From UMGS172 sp045546555 (GTDB taxonomy: Bacteria > Bacillota > Clostridia > Oscillospirales > Acutalibacteraceae), in contig JAZQCY010000122.1 in assembly GCA_045546555.1 (NCBI GenBank), forward strand, positions 1-46,666: a stretch of DNA of 46,666 bases. The letters are read 5' to 3'. The notes beneath the pieces are model-generated. The model was given only the letters and a program-made list of their open reading frames with translations. It searched no databases and was not told where the DNA came from. The position numbers were made by a program, and so were the translations under genes. Every line of letters starts with the position of its first letter. Within the stretch, counting starts at the first letter, position 1. Of the stretch, positions 25,097 through 33,029 are shown piece by piece.

Positions 25097-25234
25097 TTAA
25101 AACGTCACGCAAATGTTGAGCACTGCGGCCGCTACCCAATACAACGCCATCTTGTAATCCGAATGAAATGCATAAGGGATTGCCGCCAAGCCTTGCAGGA
25201 TAATAAGGATCAACGGAAAGATCTTATTACTCAT
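25097..25234 (-). CDS. Small membrane protein
   Basis: The product is 45 aa with two hydrophobic stretches (IFPLILIILQGLAAIPYAF and MALYWVAAAVLNICVTF). It overlaps the end of the preceding gene by 8 bases and is followed by GGAGGGG for the next gene, so it lies in a tightly packed operon. Its function is unknown. Confidence 0.55.
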   Translation of the reverse strand: MSNKIFPLILIILQGLAAIPYAFHSDYKMALYWVAAAVLNICVTF

Positions 25235-25568
25235 TGGTGACCTCCTCGGATTCACGGGTGGCGTAAGGCACGCTGTAATCCTCTGTCAGCTGACAACAAT
25301 CAAACGGCGTAGTTGCCCTTCGTATGGTGCACGGCTTAATCGACATGATAATATAGCCTGCTCGGCAGTATTTCAGATCGTTCAATATGTAATCGATATA
25401 CACAAGACAGCTGTTGCCGGTATAGCATCTGCGCTTGGCGTCATATTCATTCAACGCCAACAGATCACCAACGTGATACGGTCGGTCGAACTTTCTGACT
25501 TCAAAGCTCTTGCGACCCGAAATAACCTCAGCGAAATACTCCGGCGCAATTTTTAATTCATGTATCAT
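25227..25568 (-). CDS. DUF3850/ASCH-domain protein
   Basis: The product is 113 aa, starting MIHELKIAPEYFAEVISGRKSFEVRKFDRPYHVGDLLALNEYD. The run of surface helix, KSFE(V/I)RK.DR.Y.VGD.L.L.E is the signature of DUF3850, an RNA-binding-like relative of ASCH and PUA folds common in phages and plasmids. The start at 25568 has AGGAGG 6 bases upstream. The role is unknown; ASCH-type proteins are thought to bind RNA. Confidence 0.8.
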   Translation of the reverse strand: MIHELKIAPEYFAEVISGRKSFEVRKFDRPYHVGDLLALNEYDAKRRCYTGNSCLVYIDYILNDLKYCRAGYIIMSIKPCTIRRATTPFDCCQLTEDYSVPYATRESEEVTNE

Positions 25569-25578
25569 TTCCATCCTC

Positions 25579-25731
25579 CTATTCATTCAAAAGATAAAAC
25601 TTAAACCAATCTGGCAGGTTGCTTGTAGAAATTAAATAAGCACCACCAAAAGTAATAATTGACCCGATAATAACGATGACAATGATGATAAACAAAGCTA
25701 TCATCTCACTATGGTCTTTTTTACGACCCAT
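25579..25731 (-). CDS. Small membrane protein
   Basis: The product is 50 aa (MGRKKDHSEM, then a long transmembrane segment rich in Ile and Val, then a short tail SNLPDWFKFYLLNE). It has a good ribosome site (GGAGGAAG) and overlaps the end of the preceding 150-aa gene by 31 bases. Its function is unknown. Confidence 0.55.
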   Translation of the reverse strand: MGRKKDHSEMIALFIIIVIVIIGSIITFGGAYLISTSNLPDWFKFYLLNE

Positions 25732-26153
25732 TGTTCTTCCTCCTCTACCAATTCTTTATAGGTTTCAGTAATATCCCAACTATTCACATAACCGTCGCCT
25801 AAATTATTTACTTTTACTTTTTCTTTCAACCTCTCCGCAAACTCCCTACATGCTTCGGCTTTGATTTCAGCTTTAACCTGTTTTGCATACAAATCTTGCG
25901 CCTCATTCAGTCCATCTTGAAAAGCGGTGTCTGCATTTTGAGAAAGAATGGTATTTTCTTTCTGCAACCTCTCGATCTCTGCATCTGCTTTATCAAGCAA
26001 CCGTTTCTTGACATTGATTTCCGCCTGTTGCCTCAATACCTCTGCCGTTAGGCTGTTGATACGGTCAATAGTTACATTTATCAAATATTCCGTTGGCATT
26101 CTTTTATTTTCTATAACAACTATCCAAGCCTTAACAATCTCTTTATCGGTCAT
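25701..26153 (-). CDS. Coiled-coil phage protein
   Basis: The product is 150 aa. A folded N-terminus (MTDKEIVKAWIVVIENK) is followed by a coiled coil (about 33-70 and 85-115) and an acidic end. It resembles the many clostridial phage proteins built on an LTAEVLRQQAEI...IERLQKEN coil; the role is unknown. It opens the left part of an AT-rich block of small genes. Confidence 0.6.
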   Translation of the reverse strand: MTDKEIVKAWIVVIENKRMPTEYLINVTIDRINSLTAEVLRQQAEINVKKRLLDKADAEIERLQKENTILSQNADTAFQDGLNEAQDLYAKQVKAEIKAEACREFAERLKEKVKVNNLGDGYVNSWDITETYKELVEEEEQWVVKKTIVR

Positions 26154-26163
26154 TGTTTACACC

Positions 26164-26400
26164 TCACTTTTTCTCAAATAAATGCTTTAAATACTCGTTG
26201 CCTGTGTTTTCAACAGAAAGGGTAATTACACTACCGGGGAATTTCCAATCCTTAACGATAAGGCAATCATAATCTGTGCAACTATATCTGTTGGTATCAG
26301 ACATTCTTATAGTTTTATAGCCTTCTTCACTTAAAGCACCTTCCAAAAGGTCAATAAGTTCTTCTGCTCTTTCGTCTACATATCCACCTTTTTTAATCAT
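26164..26400 (-). CDS. Hypothetical small protein
   Basis: The product is 78 aa with a helix (ERAEELIDLLEGALSEEGY) then beta strands (DYDCLIVKDW... VITLSVENTGNEYL). The start overlaps the stop of the preceding gene by 4 bases. I do not recognise it. Confidence 0.55.
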   Translation of the reverse strand: MIKKGGYVDERAEELIDLLEGALSEEGYKTIRMSDTNRYSCTDYDCLIVKDWKFPGSVITLSVENTGNEYLKHLFEKK

Positions 26401-26615
26401 TGTTTGTCACCGCCTTCTAAAAATTTTACAAATTCATCAAAACAATCTTCACACAGGTCAATTCTTTGTCCAAAACCGCTTCTCGGTTCTCCAACTCCCC
26501 AAAGTGTAATCTTTGCCGAATATTCCTTTAAAGCATAAGTAGGACAATAACACCCTGTAGGATTGATTATTTCTTTTCCGCATCTATTACACACGATTTC
26601 TATTTTCTGCGACAT
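26397..26615 (-). CDS. Small zinc-ribbon protein
   Basis: The product is 72 aa with CNRCGKEI near the N-terminus, CYC in the middle and LCEDCFDEFVKFL near the end, a treble-clef-like Cys arrangement. It has a strong ribosome site (GAGGAGG) and overlaps the end of the upstream gene by 16 bases. Short Cys4 proteins of this kind are frequent in Firmicutes phages; the function is unknown. Confidence 0.6.
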   Translation of the reverse strand: MSQKIEIVCNRCGKEIINPTGCYCPTYALKEYSAKITLWGVGEPRSGFGQRIDLCEDCFDEFVKFLEGGDKQ

Positions 26616-26842
26616 TCCTCCTCACCGCCTTTCTCGGTTGGGTGGTCTTTAAGTAAATTCTTTAACGATCTAAGCAAAGGCATAACCTGCTCCCACTCAT
26701 CAATAATGAAATACATTGTGTGGAATATATCGCATATGTTTTCAACTATGTAATCACTATCTTCAGGTGTAATACCAAAACAATTTCTTCTGACAAGGTC
26801 TTTGATTTGATGTATCCGTTCCAAATCTTCAGTTACTTTCAT
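26600..26842 (-). CDS. Hypothetical small protein
   Basis: The product is 80 aa and helical (MKVTEDLERIHQIKDLVRRNCFGI... WEQVMPLLRSLKNLLKDH) with a charged tail. GAGGGG stands before the start; it overlaps both neighbours by 14-16 bases, a sign of translational coupling. Not recognised. Confidence 0.5.
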   Translation of the reverse strand: MKVTEDLERIHQIKDLVRRNCFGITPEDSDYIVENICDIFHTMYFIIDEWEQVMPLLRSLKNLLKDHPTEKGGEEECRRK

Positions 26843-27203
26843 TACCCCTCAACTCCTTCAACCCACGTTCCGCTTCTTCTTCGGTGAGGAAAATAAAACA
26901 AGGCTCATAATATCCAAAAAACTTTTCGCCATTCTCAACCCTTATTGTTAATTTATTGTGGCGATTTAAGTGTATATCAACAACTTTGCCCTCATACACA
27001 TTCCAACGCATACAATGACCTTGTCCTTGACTTACAACATACACCGTATCCCCCACCTTACAAGGCGGCACGATCACACCGTTTGCAAGAAGGTGGTCGG
27101 CAGTAAATTCACTAATAGACACATCAAGGTTTGTATTGTTACGCCACTCTTTATATGCCTTTGTTATCAACTCAATCAGCTTTTCTCTATCGTTTCTTTC
27201 CAT
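26829..27203 (-). CDS. Hypothetical phage protein with beta-barrel-like middle
   Basis: The product is 124 aa. A helical N-terminus is followed by VIVPPCKVGDTVYVVSQGQGHCMRWNVYEGKVVDIHLNRH, a pattern (P-P-x-KVGD-x-VY) seen in many small phage proteins, and a C-terminal FLTEEEAERGLKEL helix. The family recurs in gut Clostridia phages, without known function. I start at 27203, 9 bases after AGAGG. Confidence 0.6.
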   Translation of the reverse strand: MERNDREKLIELITKAYKEWRNNTNLDVSISEFTADHLLANGVIVPPCKVGDTVYVVSQGQGHCMRWNVYEGKVVDIHLNRHNKLTIRVENGEKFFGYYEPCFIFLTEEEAERGLKELRGNESN

Positions 27204-27519
27204 AAGCATCAACCTCTTTTATAAGTTTTGTATATTCTTTATCTGCTTTTTCAGCATCTTTAAGCAATTGTTCAGCCTTTTTAAGTTCGCTCAAAGGAAT
27301 ATCAACCACCTTTTTACCTTCATGCTTTTTTAATATTTCGATATACTTCTGTCGGCAACTATCAGCAATCTGGCTCCAACGCTCTGATTCGGCAAGTTTT
27401 TTCTTTATTCGGTTATATTCAACCTCATGAAGAATCGTATTAAGGCGGTATTTATCAAGAAGAGTAAGCCGATCGATAATGTATATCAGTTCATCCTTAG
27501 TGCAGTCCTTAACGGTCAT
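27187..27519 (-). CDS. Hypothetical helical protein
   Basis: The product is 110 aa from the ATG at 27519 (AAGGAGTG 6 bases upstream), mostly helical: TKDELIYIIDRLTLLDKYRLNTILHEVEYNRIKKKLAES, then KKHEGKKVVDIPLSELKKAEQLLKDAEKADKEY. Its end overlaps the next gene by 17 bases. Not recognised. Confidence 0.5.
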   Translation of the reverse strand: MTVKDCTKDELIYIIDRLTLLDKYRLNTILHEVEYNRIKKKLAESERWSQIADSCRQKYIEILKKHEGKKVVDIPLSELKKAEQLLKDAEKADKEYTKLIKEVDAYGKKR

Positions 27520-27536
27520 TCGTATCACTCCTTTTA

Positions 27537-28346
27537 TTAAACGTTAATCTCCAGTTGCAAGCATTCAGGACAAGCCAACATCTTCTCATTAGCCTCGGCA
27601 TAAAACTTACGATCAACCTCAAACCCATAAGCGTTACGGTTAAGTTCTCTTGCGGCTCTCAGAGTTGACCCACTACCTGCACAAGGGTCGATAACAACAT
27701 CGCCTTCGTCTGTAAAAATCTCGATCAGTCTCTTTAACACATTGACGGGCTTCTGTGTTGGGTGGATTTTTGGATATTTCTTACTGTCCCGTTTCCACTC
27801 AAACCAATCAAATACCATTTTTCCTGTACCTCTTATTGGCTTTCTTGTTTCGGGGTCAATCTGTCTGCCGTTGTTAAACTTAGGCAGTTTATCTCGATAT
27901 AAAACAACTGCGTATTCTGTCGCGCCGACTATTTTCATATTTGCTTTTAATACTTGTGCTGAATAGTTTTTAATAAAGAAAAGAGGATAACTATTCATAA
28001 ACCCATATTTTTTGCCATACTCAATAACGGTTGGTATCTGCTCAAAAGCACAGAAAACAATCATGGCAGGCGCTTTTCCTTTTTCTTTCGGCTCCTTAAT
28101 CAAAAGGCGGTTGCAGAAGTGCATATATTCCGCAATTTTGAACTGTCCGTCAGAATTAAAAAAACTTGATTTTGCATGTTTGCTTTCACCGTTTTTATTG
28201 TCGCCCCCCTCATACCACATAGGGTTTGATGCAAATGCATTTACACCGATGTTATACGGAATATCCGCAATAACCAATTGTGCCTTTGGTATGTTGTAGC
28301 GTTTGTAGTTTTGAAAGTTATCGTGATATAATTCACATTTTATCAT
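27537..28346 (-). CDS. DNA methyltransferase (N6-adenine/N4-cytosine type)
   Basis: The product is 269 aa. It carries catalytic motif IV as DIPY (28-31, a variant of DPPY) and, near the C-terminus, the AdoMet motif I VVIDPCAGSGST, so the order is the circularly permuted beta class. The stretch KIHPTQKPVNVLKRLIEIFTDEGD precedes motif I, as expected. No restriction enzyme gene is adjacent, so it is an orphan modification enzyme, probably protecting phage DNA or tuning expression. It closely follows a zinc-ribbon protein gene. Confidence 0.88.
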   Translation of the reverse strand: MIKCELYHDNFQNYKRYNIPKAQLVIADIPYNIGVNAFASNPMWYEGGDNKNGESKHAKSSFFNSDGQFKIAEYMHFCNRLLIKEPKEKGKAPAMIVFCAFEQIPTVIEYGKKYGFMNSYPLFFIKNYSAQVLKANMKIVGATEYAVVLYRDKLPKFNNGRQIDPETRKPIRGTGKMVFDWFEWKRDSKKYPKIHPTQKPVNVLKRLIEIFTDEGDVVIDPCAGSGSTLRAARELNRNAYGFEVDRKFYAEANEKMLACPECLQLEINV

Positions 28347-28349
28347 CCT

Positions 28350-28727
28350 CTACTCACCCCAATCCAAAGCCTGTCCGCATTCACTGCAATGTTTACCATT
28401 TGATATAAAAGCATGGCAATTAGGACAATGGCATTTTGTATTCCATCCTGTTGTACCTTTAAGCGAAATATTAACCTTTTTCGGTATCTGCTTTTCAAGG
28501 GCAGAGATAATAGCAGGCTTATTCAACAGCACAACCTCGTCAATGCCTCGCTCTTTAGCAATTTTTATGATTGCCTCGGTTACAGCATTATCCAATGCTT
28601 CTACAGATTCTACCCAAAAATTGTAGCTCCCTTTAATTGCAATTTCTTTGAGAATTTCATCTTCTGACCTCGGAGTCAATTTATCGGAATCTGAAATTAT
28701 AATGCGCTCACCAAATTTAATTTTCAT
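28350..28727 (-). CDS. Zinc-ribbon protein
   Basis: The product is 125 aa from MKIKFGERIII (28727; AGGGGA upstream). The C-terminus has two CxxC knuckles (CHCPNCHAFISNGKHCSECGQALDW), a zinc ribbon with the usual C-terminal acidic end. The N-terminal part is alpha/beta with VEALDNAVTEAIIKIAKERG. It is the type of small Clostridia phage protein found beside methyltransferases; the function is unknown. Confidence 0.6.
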   Translation of the reverse strand: MKIKFGERIIISDSDKLTPRSEDEILKEIAIKGSYNFWVESVEALDNAVTEAIIKIAKERGIDEVVLLNKPAIISALEKQIPKKVNISLKGTTGWNTKCHCPNCHAFISNGKHCSECGQALDWGE

Positions 28728-28942
28728 TCCCCTCGCACCTCGCTTTGAACCATTCGATCCAACCTTCGCAAAACACACACGTTTACAAAATCCTCTTTAA
28801 CGGCCGCAACAATTTTTCCGTTTTCCAATGCTAAAACCAAGCCGTTTTTTTGAGCGATCTCATCAGCAATGACGGTAAAAGTCTTTTCCACGGTAATGTC
28901 ATTTGTTGATATTTCAAAGAACGCCTCATATACAATCGCCAT
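28724..28942 (-). CDS. Hypothetical small protein
   Basis: The product is 72 aa with beta-rich stretches (YEAFFEISTNDITVEKTFTVIAD, GLVLALENGKIVAAV) and a basic C-terminus. It overlaps the next gene by 4 bases. Not recognised. Confidence 0.5.
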   Translation of the reverse strand: MAIVYEAFFEISTNDITVEKTFTVIADEIAQKNGLVLALENGKIVAAVKEDFVNVCVLRRLDRMVQSEVRGE

Positions 28943-28981
28943 TTATTCGTCAGCCTCGCTTTCCTTTCTCATAATCGGTCA

Positions 28982-29110
28982 TCACGCACACTCTTTTTTA
29001 ATCAATTTACCGTGTTTTTGTTCTTCAACCTTTAATTCTTGGTTGGAAAAACCTCTAACGCACACACTGTAGCCATCCGCAAAGGTAAACCAATAATATC
29101 TATCGGTCAT
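28982..29110 (-). CDS. Very small phage protein
   Basis: The product is 42 aa (MTDRYYWFTFADGYSVCVRGFSNQEL... KKECA). It has a strong ribosome site (AAGGAGG 8-9 bases upstream), overlaps the stop of the DUF551 gene by 4 bases, and ends in a double TGA stop. The YYWFTFADGY(S/T)...RGFS.QE pattern is common in short clostridial phage proteins; the function is unknown. Confidence 0.55.
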   Translation of the reverse strand: MTDRYYWFTFADGYSVCVRGFSNQELKVEEQKHGKLIKKECA

Positions 29111-29322
29111 TTCTTTATTTCCTCCTTCTTTGGGTGCTCGGGGAACGGCATCCAACACAAGGCTCTACCGTGGCGGTCGGTACCGCTCCAGCCCTTCATG
29201 TATTCCGAATACCAACCACTTTTTACAGTACCGTCTTCGTAAGCAACGATCACGTGCCCACCGGAATGAGCCTGCTCGTCGTAGGTCGGCAATCGGTCAT
29301 TTGCATTTATCCATTTTGGCAT
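29107..29322 (-). CDS. DUF551 domain protein
   Basis: The product is 71 aa. It starts with WINANDRLPTYDEQ and ends with RALCWMPFPEHP, bracketing a GGHVIVAYEDGTV strand, which is the DUF551 signature (W-I-x-x-x-D-x-L-P ... W-M-P-x-P). This short domain is very common in phages; the function is unknown. Confidence 0.85.
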   Translation of the reverse strand: MPKWINANDRLPTYDEQAHSGGHVIVAYEDGTVKSGWYSEYMKGWSGTDRHGRALCWMPFPEHPKKEEIKK

Positions 29323-29479
29323 ATACTTCTACTTCTCCTTTTCTCCCGCCCCTCCCGACTCGGCCCCCTTGTCTAAAGGGGGCTGGCACGACGTAGTCGT
29401 GACTGGGGGATTCCCACGGGAAGATGACACACCGTAAAGTGCGCCGGAGGGAGTTGTTTATGTTTCCTACTCGGCAGCC
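29323..29479. repeat. Hairpin repeat, copy A, in a gene gap
   Basis: GCCCCCTTGTCTAAAGGGGGC (29363-29383) is a hairpin followed by a second stem CACGACGTAGTCGTG (about 29387-29402) and ACTGGGGGATT. A further CGGAGGGAGTT and the variant CCTACTCGGCAG (29467-29478) follow. It belongs to the same family as copies B, C and D. Confidence 0.7.
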
Positions 29480-30538
29480 TTATCTCCACTGCTCAAGCAC
29501 TGCCTTAACAGCTGACCTCAGTTTTTCGGCGGTGTCAGGATCATTGCCCTGCACCTTAAGCAATGCGCCCTGCATTCGGTTCCAATCCTCCTGCACACGC
29601 TCGAAATACAACTTGAATTCGGTGACCTCAGGACTTGCGGCCCTTACCTGCCTTTCCAGTGCTTCAAGACGCTGCGCCGCAATCTCGGCCTGCTTTTCCG
29701 CCTCTTTTACAGCCTGCTCGGCAGAGCGTTGCTTTTCGAGTGCCTCGTTTATTGCTTTTTCGGCCTCGGCCTTGGCGCCTTCCTTAGCGGTAGCTTCAGC
29801 TTCGGTCTTCATACGGTCAATAACCTCCTGCGGGACCTCGGGATTTTCCTTCAGCGCCTTAAGCTTTTCTTTGGCCTTTTTCTCGGCCTCCTTCTTCTTT
29901 TCAAGGTCTGCCTTAAGATTTTCTATTTCTTCCTTCAAGGCACGTTCATTTTGAACAGCCTCATCATCGGCAGCCTTAACGTCGGCCTGCGCCTGTGCTA
30001 ACCGCTGCGCCAATGCAGACTGCGCATCCTTCGAGGCGGCTAATTCACGCTGAACGCTATCCAACTTAGCGTCGGTATCCTGCAGCTGACGTCGGGCCTC
30101 ATCACGTTCCTTCAGAAGCTTGTCCAATTCCCTTGTCGACATCCCCTCAACATCATTCTCTTGAATGAAATTTTCACGCTCGTCAAACGGTATTGCCAAC
30201 AGCTTCAAAGCCTTGGTGTACGGCAGATTCCCAAGCGTTTGGGAATCTGAAAAAGCGCCGAAAATTGTGAACTGTTCAGACCCGTATTCCTTGGCTAATT
30301 TCATCATATTGTCGGCCGTGCTTTGGGAAAAATCGACCTGTTCCTTGAGGTATGTTCCCCACTCACCGTAGGGCACCATTGCCTTGGCCTCAATAAGACG
30401 TCGACCGATCTCGATTGCACACTGCAAACTGATCAACTGCATCTGCCTTTTAATGGTGCATATCTCCGAGGTTACCGTTTCTATGCCTCGATTAAAATCC
30501 AACTGCATTACTTCCTGGTTTGCAACTTCATTACTCAT
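29480..30538 (-). CDS. DUF3102 protein with long coiled coil
   Basis: The product is 352 aa from the ATG at 30538 (AAGGAG upstream). The N-terminal about 115 residues (CAIEIGRRLIEAKAMVPYGEWGTYLKEQVDFSQSTADNMMKLAKEYG) match DUF3102, a domain of phage and mobile-element proteins with a helix-turn-helix-like look. From about 130 to 320 the protein is an Ala/Glu/Lys-rich coiled coil, and a short folded end (FKLYFERVQEDWNRMQGALLKV) follows. It may bind DNA or act as a replication or partition accessory; neither is shown. It follows the PcfJ-like gene after 19 bases. Confidence 0.8.
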   Translation of the reverse strand: MSNEVANQEVMQLDFNRGIETVTSEICTIKRQMQLISLQCAIEIGRRLIEAKAMVPYGEWGTYLKEQVDFSQSTADNMMKLAKEYGSEQFTIFGAFSDSQTLGNLPYTKALKLLAIPFDERENFIQENDVEGMSTRELDKLLKERDEARRQLQDTDAKLDSVQRELAASKDAQSALAQRLAQAQADVKAADDEAVQNERALKEEIENLKADLEKKKEAEKKAKEKLKALKENPEVPQEVIDRMKTEAEATAKEGAKAEAEKAINEALEKQRSAEQAVKEAEKQAEIAAQRLEALERQVRAASPEVTEFKLYFERVQEDWNRMQGALLKVQGNDPDTAEKLRSAVKAVLEQWR

Positions 30539-30557
30539 TTTCAAAACTCCTTTATAA

Positions 30558-32435
30558 TTAACCTGCTCGTCTGTTTTTCTTTTTTGTTTTCTTAACCTGC
30601 TCGGCACTCTTTGCTATAAACCACGGTCTTAAAACCTCGGCCTTCCAACGGTCAACAAAAGCCCTAACCTTCTTCGGTATCGAATGGCTGTACTTTTTGT
30701 TGGGGCCGTGTCTTTCATTGCCATAGCCGTGCAGCTGTACCTCATACGGTGCACCTTGCGTGAATCTGATATCCAAGGTGTAATAACTGCGTTCCGGTCG
30801 ACGGTACTGTCGCACAAAGAATATAACGTCTTTGCCAGTTATGTGATTCTCACCGTAGCCGCCGACGCAATGATCGAGCACCTGACCCTCGTCAATAAGC
30901 TCACCGTTGGTACGTGCTATGCGGATACACAGCTCACCGTCATTCCAATCAAGACCTTTGTACTTCTCAACGTTGGCCTCAAATCCCGCTGCGTATTTCT
31001 TTCGGGAATTTACGTCCTTGACGGATCTGTGCACACGGTCAAGACGGTCGTGAACCTCGATAATGTTCTTCGGCCACATTTGTTCGTAGGTGATATTTCC
31101 ATCGGGTGATAATTCCTCGGCCATAGTACGCACGTCGATAAGGTACTGCAGCACGTCGGCAGGCTTTAAGTCCGGGAACTTATCGAAATATCTCATCAGT
31201 TTCGGCAGATCATAGCCTTGATAACCGTTTTCAAGCATACCGACTGTTTGTTGAACGCCTGTAAGGCCTACCTTACGGTAATAGTCATTGAATACTGTTG
31301 CAGAGCTATGTTCATCGGTATTGCGGTAGCCCCACCACTCGAATATCAGCTCGTAATTCCACCGCCATTGAGAACCCTGCTTTGCTTCCTGCTTGGTCAT
31401 TCCTAACATCCTGCTCGGCTTGACCTCATCCCAATTACCCCAACGGAACGCAACGGCATTATTCGTCATCCATCCGTAACCTCGGTTCGTATTGACCTTG
31501 TCGTCAATCTCGGTAACAACAGCCTTGCCCCAGCCTGCCTTCAATAGGTTTTCAATCGCACGATTGCTCTGCCAACACTTCAGATATACAGCAGGCCAAT
31601 TACCGCCTGCTCGGATATATTCTATAATGCCGGTTTTTTCTCCCGTTGTGCCAGTGAGATCGGGGATATCCGACCAACAGAAGCCGCCTATTTTCCTGTG
31701 ACACACAGACGGCCAATCGTAATAAATGCTTTGGAAGCTGTCTTCAAAACGTGACCTATAAGCCCACTCACGCAGATCTGATGCAACGGTATTCATATAT
31801 TTGCGAGTATGAGCAAATCTTTTTGGTCTGCCTTTCTCGTCGATAACTATTGCTTCCCGTGGTTTGACCTCGGTCGTGCTATAGCCGTAATCATTGACCT
31901 TGCGACTGACAAGCCAAAACACCAACGCTGTGTATTGCTTTATAACCTCTACCGAGCAGACCTGCACCTGGTATGTACGGCCGTGCCGAAGATTAGATTT
32001 ATGTACCAACTCGACGACCTCACCGCAGAAAGGACATGTGAACTGATCTCCCTCTGTTACTGTCAGTTCTCCCATTGGATTAGTCCCATCCACCCAACCA
32101 GGGAAAACCGAGCCATCTTCACCCTCGGCAAAGATAATGGCCTTTTCTCCGGAAGTCGTTTTTGAAATATACCCAGCAAAGCAATCGTCATTGCAGCACG
32201 TGAAGTTCACCCACGCACCCCAAGTATTTTTTATCTTTTTCTCGGCCTCTTCAACCTGCTCGGGAGTCATCAGCATACGCATATTTTCGTAATAATCCTC
32301 AAGGACCCTTATTGACTCACGGTTAAAAATTGCCATTTCGGAGCCAAGCTCACCGTTACAGTTCCGCTTGACATACTCAAGCATTCCTTTCCTCGGGTGT
32401 TCAGGTAATAAATGCCTTATTCTTTCTACGTCCAT
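30558..32435 (-). CDS. PcfJ-like protein
   Basis: The product is about 625 aa. The PcfJ signature is in the C-terminal third: LDHCVGGYGENHITGKDVIFFVRQ and YYTLDIRFTQGAPYEVQLHGYGNERHG. A Cys cluster (CCNDDCFAGYI, then FTCPFCGEVVEL) at about 80-150 suggests zinc binding. PcfJ was named from conjugative plasmid pCF10 and occurs in many phages and ICEs; the role is unknown. The Lys/Arg-rich tail (KKTKKKNRRAG) contains two CGAGCAGG motifs at DNA level. Its partner PcfK-like gene precedes it by 13 bases. Confidence 0.82.
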   Translation of the reverse strand: MDVERIRHLLPEHPRKGMLEYVKRNCNGELGSEMAIFNRESIRVLEDYYENMRMLMTPEQVEEAEKKIKNTWGAWVNFTCCNDDCFAGYISKTTSGEKAIIFAEGEDGSVFPGWVDGTNPMGELTVTEGDQFTCPFCGEVVELVHKSNLRHGRTYQVQVCSVEVIKQYTALVFWLVSRKVNDYGYSTTEVKPREAIVIDEKGRPKRFAHTRKYMNTVASDLREWAYRSRFEDSFQSIYYDWPSVCHRKIGGFCWSDIPDLTGTTGEKTGIIEYIRAGGNWPAVYLKCWQSNRAIENLLKAGWGKAVVTEIDDKVNTNRGYGWMTNNAVAFRWGNWDEVKPSRMLGMTKQEAKQGSQWRWNYELIFEWWGYRNTDEHSSATVFNDYYRKVGLTGVQQTVGMLENGYQGYDLPKLMRYFDKFPDLKPADVLQYLIDVRTMAEELSPDGNITYEQMWPKNIIEVHDRLDRVHRSVKDVNSRKKYAAGFEANVEKYKGLDWNDGELCIRIARTNGELIDEGQVLDHCVGGYGENHITGKDVIFFVRQYRRPERSYYTLDIRFTQGAPYEVQLHGYGNERHGPNKKYSHSIPKKVRAFVDRWKAEVLRPWFIAKSAEQVKKTKKKNRRAG

Positions 32436-32448
32436 GCTGCCGTCCACC

Positions 32449-32808
32449 TCACAAAAAAGCTGATAGATCTATAACCTTCGAGCCTGCCTGCTCGGAAGGC
32501 TGCTCCGTGACTTCACCGCCACCGCCGGGCAGTCCGTAAAACTCTCGGAGTATTCTGTCGGCCTCGGTCGGCGGAACAAATCCGCATCTTCCCTTGCGGT
32601 GACTGTCGGCATATTCTTTGATTTTCTTCTCGGCCATTGTGATCGACATATCCTCCACATCGAGATCTTTGTCCAATAATTCTGCAACAGAAGAATCTGC
32701 TCTTGCCATGTCCTTCAGCTGCTCACCGACGCACCATGCTGCCTCGTTGTTACACTTGGCCTGCTGTGCCTCGATCTTGGATATTACGCTGTTTAATACT
32801 TCTGACAT
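32449..32808 (-). CDS. PcfK-like / AcrIIA9-family-like protein
   Basis: The product is 119 aa. The core pattern (LKDMARADSSVAELLDKDL... MSITMAEKKIKEYADSHRKGRCGFVPPTEADRILREFYGLP) is that of the PcfK-like family, the same family in which the Cas9 inhibitor AcrIIA9 was described. Family membership is by pattern; whether this member inhibits Cas9 cannot be told. It is encoded just before the PcfJ-like gene, the usual pair. I start at the ATG at 32808; a GTG start at 32817 would add three residues. Confidence 0.72.
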   Translation of the reverse strand: MSEVLNSVISKIEAQQAKCNNEAAWCVGEQLKDMARADSSVAELLDKDLDVEDMSITMAEKKIKEYADSHRKGRCGFVPPTEADRILREFYGLPGGGGEVTEQPSEQAGSKVIDLSAFL

Positions 32809-32813
32809 AATCT

Positions 32814-33029
32814 TCACCCTTTAAAATAGATTTTTTCTATAGGATATTCGGCAGGTTTAATCTCTGTATACCTGTTCTTAAGTTGGCCGTAGTATATGCG
32901 CTGACCTTTAACTCCGGAAGGCCGTGCTATAATACCGACAACCCTGTCATATTCAATGGCACCCTGCAAGGTATGCGCAACAACAGCACATTGCTCGTCC
33001 ATCGCCTTGTTGATCTCTTCAACAGTCAC
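32814..33029 (-). CDS. Hypothetical small protein with GTG start
   Basis: The product is 71 aa. The start codon is GTG at 33029, with GAGGTGA 5-6 bases upstream inside the RusA gene. The sequence is helical first (TVEEINKAMDEQCAVVAHTLQ), then beta-rich (RVVGIIARPS.. GQRIYYGQLKNRY.EIKPAEYPIEKIYFKG). Not recognised. Confidence 0.55.
   Translation of the reverse strand: MTVEEINKAMDEQCAVVAHTLQGAIEYDRVVGIIARPSGVKGQRIYYGQLKNRYTEIKPAEYPIEKIYFKG

Noticed and set aside
29424..29954. 176-aa + strand ORF, Ser/Ala-rich
   Set aside because: It is the antisense shadow of the Ala/Glu-rich coiled coil of the DUF3102 protein; no ribosome site.
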